This document shows positions 19,125 to 24,193 of a stretch of DNA of 24,193 nt, in pieces; position 1 is the stretch's first letter; every line of letters starts with the position of its first letter. The notes under the pieces were generated by a model, which searched no databases, was not told where the DNA came from, and was given only the letters and a program-made list of their open reading frames with translations. The position numbers were made by a program, and so were the translations under genes. The stretch is from Hypsibius dujardini (lineage: Eukaryota; Tardigrada; Eutardigrada; Parachela; Hypsibiidae). The stretch spans positions 1 through 24,193 of the forward strand of contig LRSR01000454.1 in the NCBI GenBank assembly GCA_001579985.1, given 5' to 3'.

Positions 19125-20557
19125 CTATGTAAAGGTGAACTCATCGGGAAACATTCGCATATTGGGCTCTGAGTGTCGTTTCTTCGGCAAGTTCCGGGGA
19201 AATAAAGAATCCACCATGTTGTCCTTTCCTCCGGACAATTCCTCTTCGATGAACTCCCTCTCGGAAACTTCCAATTCGGTTGGTTTCTTTTTCTGGAGCA
19301 ACCGGTTTTGCGTGAAGGTGATTCCCAGTGCCCCCAAGGGGGCCGTTATTACGATGCATAAAACCGCTATCGTAAGCATCTGCAGCCAAAGGGAGATTTT
19401 GTTCCTGATTCTTAATACTTTCGAGAGTGAATTCGCTCACTCGTTGTTTATACAATAATAACTAGAATTTGTTACAAATTAATGTTCATGCGCGCGAGGC
19501 GTCTTCTCTCTCTCTCCCTTTCTCGATTGGTCGGACGTACGTACCAGTACCGTGCCTCTTTCTGGGGCCGGCCGCCGCGGCGGTCATGCCGGCAGTAACC
19601 ATCATCCACTGTACTAGTATATATACGGTATGCATATATAGTATAGAGTATATATACAGTATACATATATAGTATACACACTATATATACTGTATGTATA
19701 ATGGTTTTTCCTTGCGAGTTCCCTTCTTCCACTAATCATTATTTTGTGTTCGCCATTTTTTCGGAAATTCCCCCTCCCCAGCATGCCCTACATCTTTGTA
19801 CAACGATCATTTCACATTAAACGGGGGGGGGGGGTTATTCGGACTGATCCGAATTCCGATACCCACCACGGTAACCCAAACATTTCTCTTGCGTTGCGAG
19901 CTTTAGTTAACGGCATTTGACATGCACATGTGCGGTACCTGAATTCCAATTTGTTGCACTGAAATTGCGACAAACGTATGTGAATTAATTGGAAAGGGTG
20001 ACATCGAATTGCAAATGTACTAGTACCACGAGATTCAAAACCGTACCGCGTAATAAATAGGGATCCGGGACAGTTTGGGTCGATAAGACCAGGGTTGTGT
20101 AGTCGTAGACTTTTGACCCAAGTGTTGCCTACATTCAGTAAAATCACAGGGTGAATTAAACTAAATTAGAACTATAAATTTAACAAACTCACCTGAACGG
20201 TGGCTTTTGGAAACCACGCGATAGATGCAAACATCTTCTCCTTCCAGTTGAGGTTCGCACCCAATGTGGCGAAAGGTGTCACAAAGAACCGAACCAAGAC
20301 ACCAATGAAAATCACAGCAATGCCTAGACCTGATAGAAGGAAAGATGATTTAATCGCTCCGTGCAACGTCGATAGTGAAAAACAACTTCTTACAAGCGGC
20401 GAGCAGGGGGCATGAAGCAATTAACAGTAAATTAGCAGACTAACAAACAGACAGACTCAGACGCGCAGTAAAGACAGACAGGCAAATAATCAGAAAGACA
20501 GACAAACAAACAGTCACGCAGACAGAGAGAGAGACAGAGAGAGACAGAGGAACAGAC

Positions 20558-20634
<77 letters not shown>

Positions 20635-22105
20635 GGCAGGAAGGCAGGCAGACAGAGTTACAAAAATAGCCTTTAGAATAAAAAACCACCCACCGACGGT
20701 TTCCGGTCGAATCTTCTCAATTGATACCGCCGCACCAATCAATCCGAACAACACTGGCTGGAAATACCTCCAAAGTTTGGCAAGCTTCTCTGCCACTTCC
20801 TGCAAAATATATTATTTGCTGTACTCTTCCCTCATATACGCGCAAGATGAATGCCCTCATCGGCAAATCAAAAACAAATTAATTAAACTAACCTTGTGTG
20901 ATGGAGCATCCGATTTTCGCCATTCGTAACCGGCAATAAATGCCATGATAAGGGTCGCCAAGGGTCCCGCGCCGGAATATTTTAGGGCGTTTCCGCCAAA
21001 CACAGCAGTCAGGCCAGCTCCCAGTAAAATTATGAACCGGTACGCTGATTTGCTAGGCTAAATAAATTGACAATAATAAGAACATAATAAACATTCAATG
21101 AAAAACAATCGATTTGATTAATGTGCTTAGATCAGTGCAGTCAATGTAACTTACGTGACCATTGTGGGGAAAGAACCAGAACAGCACTCCAGTAGCCAGG
21201 CCGTAACTCACTCCAATGACAATTTCAATCGGCGCTTGGAGTATCTGCATGGTCAAACTCGCTGCCGAAAAAGTCAGACGAATAGATCACCCGGACATGT
21301 ATGACGTTAACTGCGCAATTATTCTTCAGTGTTTACAATTCAGCTGTCATATCCGCTGAATTGTAATGACTTAATTATGAACTTAATTGTCGACTGCATT
21401 GTTTAGTGAATCTTACTTGTAGCGAAACCGACGCTCATCAGAACGCTGAAGACTTCGATGGCGTAGACATTCTCGATGCTGGAAGCAGCGACCAACAGAG
21501 TGGGCACACCCTTGTCCACTCCCAGTCCGTTCTCTTGGAGTGCTAACATGGAAGGAACCAAAACGGCTGGCGATACGGCGGTCAACAGGTAGCCAAGTAC
21601 AAATGACCTGAAAATATTGCGCACGAGTAAAACAACCAGATCGGGCATAAAGGAGTTTTACCGAAGTACTTAATGACCTTACCAAAGCCAATCAAATCCT
21701 AGTATAAAATGTGAAGCCACAGCGACCGCGCAACTTTCAATAGTGGAAGGAACAAAAGCAACCGAGGCGACGCTTTTACTGAGTCTTCGTAAAACCACGA
21801 TGTCCAGTCCTAATCCGGCTCGCAATAATATAATCACCAATGCTATGGATCGGAGAGATGAAGACCATGCCGGGGTGATGGACGTGGCGGCCCTTATTCC
21901 CGGTACATTTTGCAGGAGAAATCCAGCAACCAACATGCCTAAAAAGTAGAGATTGACTTATGTTTTGCCTGTGTCTGCAATGTCTCCTTATGTTTTCCTT
22001 TCTTTGTCGATCGGTTTGTCTGTCTGTCCACGTGTTCGTGATTATTCCTCCTGTTTATTTGCCTGACTGTCTGTCTGTCTGCTTGTCTGTCTGTCTCTCT
22101 GTCTG

Positions 22106-22136
<31 letters not shown>

Positions 22137-22145
22137 GTCTGTCTC

Positions 22146-22192
<47 letters not shown>

Positions 22193-22826
22193 TACTGTCT
22201 CTCTATTCGTCCGTCCGTCTGACTGTCTGTGTTTGCCTGGCTGGTTAGCATCTATTTACACTAATGCACTCTTAATACCAATGATTGAGCGATTAATGTG
22301 TGTTTGAACATTTTTATAAAAATAACATCGGTTCTGTTTACCCAATAGCCCAGGAAGTCGAAGTTTTTTGGCAATCTCCTCTCCGACCATAGCACAGACT
22401 GTGACGACGAGAAGGCCCCAGAAGTTCCCTCCCGGAAGAGCCTCGGCCTTTAGAATTGCGATAAACGCCAAAAATAACGCAATAATGGCGATTATCTTTG
22501 TCAGGTTATAAGCCAGTGACCCATGCGGAGGACACAATAGAGCTCTCCGGAATCGTTGGACGCAGGTAGGGTTCTCAATGGGTGGAGAATTTTTCAGCAT
22601 CAACGCATTGGTCCAACGCCGAACAAAACCGCCGTTCCTTGCCTCGCGATGACCGTTGTCAACGTCATTCCTGCGCCAGTCGATCGGTTGCATCGCGATG
22701 ACTGAAAGGCAGAAGCCAAATGTGAATTTGTTGCGGATTCGTCTTAGGGAACGACCTACCTGTGAGCTGAGGATTGCCATTTGACTTGGGAAGCATTCTC
22801 TGAATTTCATGCGTTTCTGAAACCAT
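19125..22826 (-). CDS. SLC9B: SLC9B/NHA-type sodium/proton antiporter, copy B
   Basis: Tandem paralogue of copy A. Minus-strand exons: 22826-22760, 22701-22342, 21938-21683, 21607-21417, 21261-21155, 21057-20893, 20799-20694, 20329-20193, 20128-20047, 19958-19939, 19379-19125; sum 1746 nt, 581 residues, TAG stop. Exon 1 and exons 3-10 have exactly the same lengths as in copy A, and all phases agree. It begins with a normal ATG (MVSETHEIQRMLPKSNG). Landmarks: ALLCPPHGSLAYN, LPGGNFWGLL, LPGLLGMLVAGFLLQNVPG, ILLRAGLGLD, VPSMLALQ, FPKATVQATLG, LCIVITAPLGALGI. The TM6 ion-binding pair is Glu-Asn (21469-21474), as in copy A. The C-terminal tail (after about residue 520) differs from copy A in sequence and length. 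All introns are GT-AG. Likely an electrogenic or exchange cation/proton transporter in a membrane; substrate uncertain because of the Glu-Asn change. Confidence 0.95.
19380..19938 (-). other. Enlarged intron 10 of copy B
   Basis: 559 bp against 90 bp in copy A. It holds a GC-rich palindromic patch (GGCCGGCC at 19566-19573 overlapping CCGCCGCGGCGG at 19572-19583), a TATA/GTATAC-rich palindromic stretch at about 19613-19701, and a G12 run at 19823-19834. No ORF of note. Confidence 0.7.
19939..19958 (-). other. 20-nt microexon (copy B exon 10)
   Basis: Bounded by TTTCAG and GTACCG on the minus strand. It encodes the same Gln-Gln-Ile-Gly-Ile-Gln as in copy A, with two silent differences. Confidence 0.85.
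20530..20655. repeat. (CAGA)n tetranucleotide repeat in copy B intron 7
   Basis: CAGA/GAGA units in intron 20330-20693, the same intron that carries a CAGA repeat in copy A. Open frames through it are spurious. Confidence 0.9.
22060..22200. repeat. (CTGT)n tetranucleotide repeat in copy B intron 2
   Basis: CTGT units with CTCT interruptions in intron 21939-22341, the same intron that carries the ACTG/TCTG repeat in copy A. Confidence 0.9.
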
Positions 22827-23293
22827 TACGATCCCTGCGTGGAGGCATCAAAACCGCGCGGTTACGAAACAGTGTAAGGTAGTCGATGCTTACCGATTAA
22901 TGTGCTAGTAAACTGTCGCAACACCCGATGAGAGAGCGAACTACTTTCGGCTTAAGAATAATTAGAGTAATCGTCAAATAATATATTAACGATTTTCCAA
23001 AACATTAGAAGAAGTTTTAATTAATGGACTACCAATCTGCCAAGTCCTCTCCGTATGTGCAGTGTAATTCCGAAGACGAAACAAAAAATTACAGTAACTA
23101 CGTACCGGTGTGTGTGTCCAACTACGGCAACTTGGCTTAGAGACTCACTCGCAGATGCACTTAGGCGCGCGGAAAAAAGCGATAAAACAAACGAATTTTT
23201 TTGCGCCATTAAATTAATTAGCAATTTGGCATTCCGCGATGGTTGACCATTGTACGATCTGATTTATGATTTTTTTTCACTTTACCAGTATTC

Positions 23294-23307
23294 CCTTCGG
23301 GGTATTT
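23294..23307 (-). promoter_or_regulatory. Motif shared upstream of both antiporter copies (copy B)
   Basis: CCTTCGGGGTATTT, identical to the motif at 16888-16901, here about 468 bp upstream of the ATG. A following CAGCTCAG is also shared by both flanks. Confidence 0.4.
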
Positions 23308-23362
23308 ATGGTTTCCCTCATACCAGTGCGCCGGCCGCAGCTCAGTGTTCGACAAGTGAAGA

Positions 23363-23497
23363 TACTGTAGAGTCTCGAACATTTGGTGCCAATTTCTAGA
23401 CCCACCCGTATATTATGCCTGCATACACTGTGCTACCCTGCAGTCATAATATACGGAGGTCATTAAAAACTGGCACCAAGTGGTCGAGACTACAGTA
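23363..23497. mobile_element. Small fold-back MITE-like element, about 135 bp
   Basis: Starts TACTGTAG and ends CTACAGTA. The arms share GTCTCGA, TTGGTGCCA, and CCGTATATTATG followed by CTGCA in inverted orientation, with a short loop near 23423-23441. No ORF. Confidence 0.7.
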
Positions 23498-23700
23498 ATC
23501 GAAAGACAGGCGTAGTGGGCAATATTTTACGATCTGAATTATCATCACAGATCGCATACACACTAAATTCTATTATTCTATTCGACGCCCATCTGTCGTA
23601 AAAGGCTGAATGTATATATATATATGTATATTTCGCAGAACCACGAGCGGAGAATAACTACGAGGCTATGTCAATAACAAACAAGCATTCCTGCGCCGAA

Positions 23701-23748
23701 ATTTTTCGGGTCCCGAAAAAATTCCGAAGCCCGAAAAAAGCTTTCGGG
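23701..23748. repeat. CCCGAAA hairpin cluster
   Basis: TTTTTCGGG-T-CCCGAAAAA (9-bp arms, 1-base loop) is followed by CCCGAAA-AAAGC-TTTCGGG. Two adjacent hairpins built from the same heptamer. Confidence 0.6.
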
Positions 23749-24193
23749 AAAAACGACTGTTGGGTCGGGAATGGTCGGGGAAGTTTGACTGGCAGGGGCC
23801 AGTCTGACCCACACTGAAAATACCGTTTGCGAAGTGCCTAACAACGTAATGAGAAGTGGTCCATGCATCCATGAATGAATGCAGACCTTTCACCAGCTCG
23901 GCATAGACTAACCATACACTCGTTGAGTATATGGAAAATCAATGCACAGTCAATGAAAAGATCATGGTCACTACCTTAAACTACCTGACCAGTCTATGAA
24001 TAGTAAGCGAGTAAACGAAACTATTTCCGTTTTATTTGACGCCTCTACAATATTCTACGCAAGCTAGCGGACCCTTTTTTTTAAAATAGTCAACAAAACA
24101 GAAAAAAAGAATACGGCGATCCGAGCGCGGTATTCTTTCAACGAGTGCACTTCCAGACAATATTATACATACATATATAAATCTGTATATTAT

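Larger units (their letters stand above)
22827..24193. other. 5' flank of antiporter copy B, no gene seen
   Basis: AT-rich DNA. Contains the shared CCTTCGGGGTATTT motif (23294-23307), a 135-bp fold-back element, a TA-dinucleotide tract near 23611-23625, CCCGAAA hairpins near 23701-23750, and a short A/T-rich end. Open frames here are short and resemble nothing known. Confidence 0.5.

Noticed and set aside
20432-20805. Cys-Leu-Ser-Val repeat ORF
   Set aside because: Microsatellite in copy B intron 7. Only its first part (exon 7) is coding.
21960-22307. Plus-strand Cys-Leu-Ser-Val ORF of 115 codons
   Set aside because: CTGT repeat in copy B intron 2, antisense to the gene.
1-24193. tRNA genes
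   Set aside because: GTTCGAATC-like motifs were looked for on both strands; the few partial matches (for example near 16200) lack an acceptor stem or A box. A tRNAscan run would be decisive.

Overview
This is nuclear DNA of an invertebrate animal. All protein genes are split by short spliceosomal introns, one product is a giant muscle M-line protein, and there is a eukaryotic 5S rRNA gene plus many fold-back elements and tetranucleotide repeats. The species cannot be fixed from the sequence. An ecdysozoan (for example a tardigrade or nematode relative) fits the UNC-89-type tail and the compact introns, but that is a guess.

Layout. (1) Bases 1-8780, plus strand: the 3' part of an unc-89/obscurin gene. 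Nineteen exons join to 6027 nt in one frame (2008 codons plus stop) and encode FN3-Ig-Ig-Ig-Ig-Ig-FN3-Ig-Ig-kinase1-linker-Ig-FN3-kinase2-tail. (2) 8781-10207: intergenic DNA with an ATT microsatellite, a 221-bp fold-back element, a 5S rRNA gene on the minus strand and a promoter-like stretch. (3) 10208-11198, plus strand: SSR3 (TRAP gamma), complete, 182 residues, three coding exons, first intron with a GC donor. (4) 11199-12146: intergenic DNA with a tandem duplication and a fold-back element. (5) 12147-13177, minus strand: the SUMO E2 enzyme UBC9 (UBE2I), complete, 161 residues, four coding exons. (6) 13665-16763 and 19125-22826, minus strand: two tandem SLC9B/NHA-type cation/proton antiporter genes, each of 11 coding exons with the same exon phases. 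The DNA between them holds two non-autonomous transposon-like elements. (7) 22827-24193: 5' flank of the second antiporter gene, with a small fold-back element and CCCGAAA hairpins.

The genes do not form one pathway: a sarcomere scaffold, an ER translocon subunit, a SUMO-conjugating enzyme and two membrane antiporters. The part that stands out is the antiporter pair. Both copies carry Glu-Asn where animal NHA proteins carry the ion-binding Asp-Asp. The exon with this motif is almost identical between copies while neighbouring exons have diverged, which suggests gene conversion. Copy A has lost the ATG used by copy B and has a GC splice donor where copy B has GT. In the unc-89 tail, the two kinase domains have lost different catalytic-loop residues.

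Exon coordinates were worked out by hand from splice-site motifs, reading-frame continuity and remembered family sequences. No alignment or database search was run.
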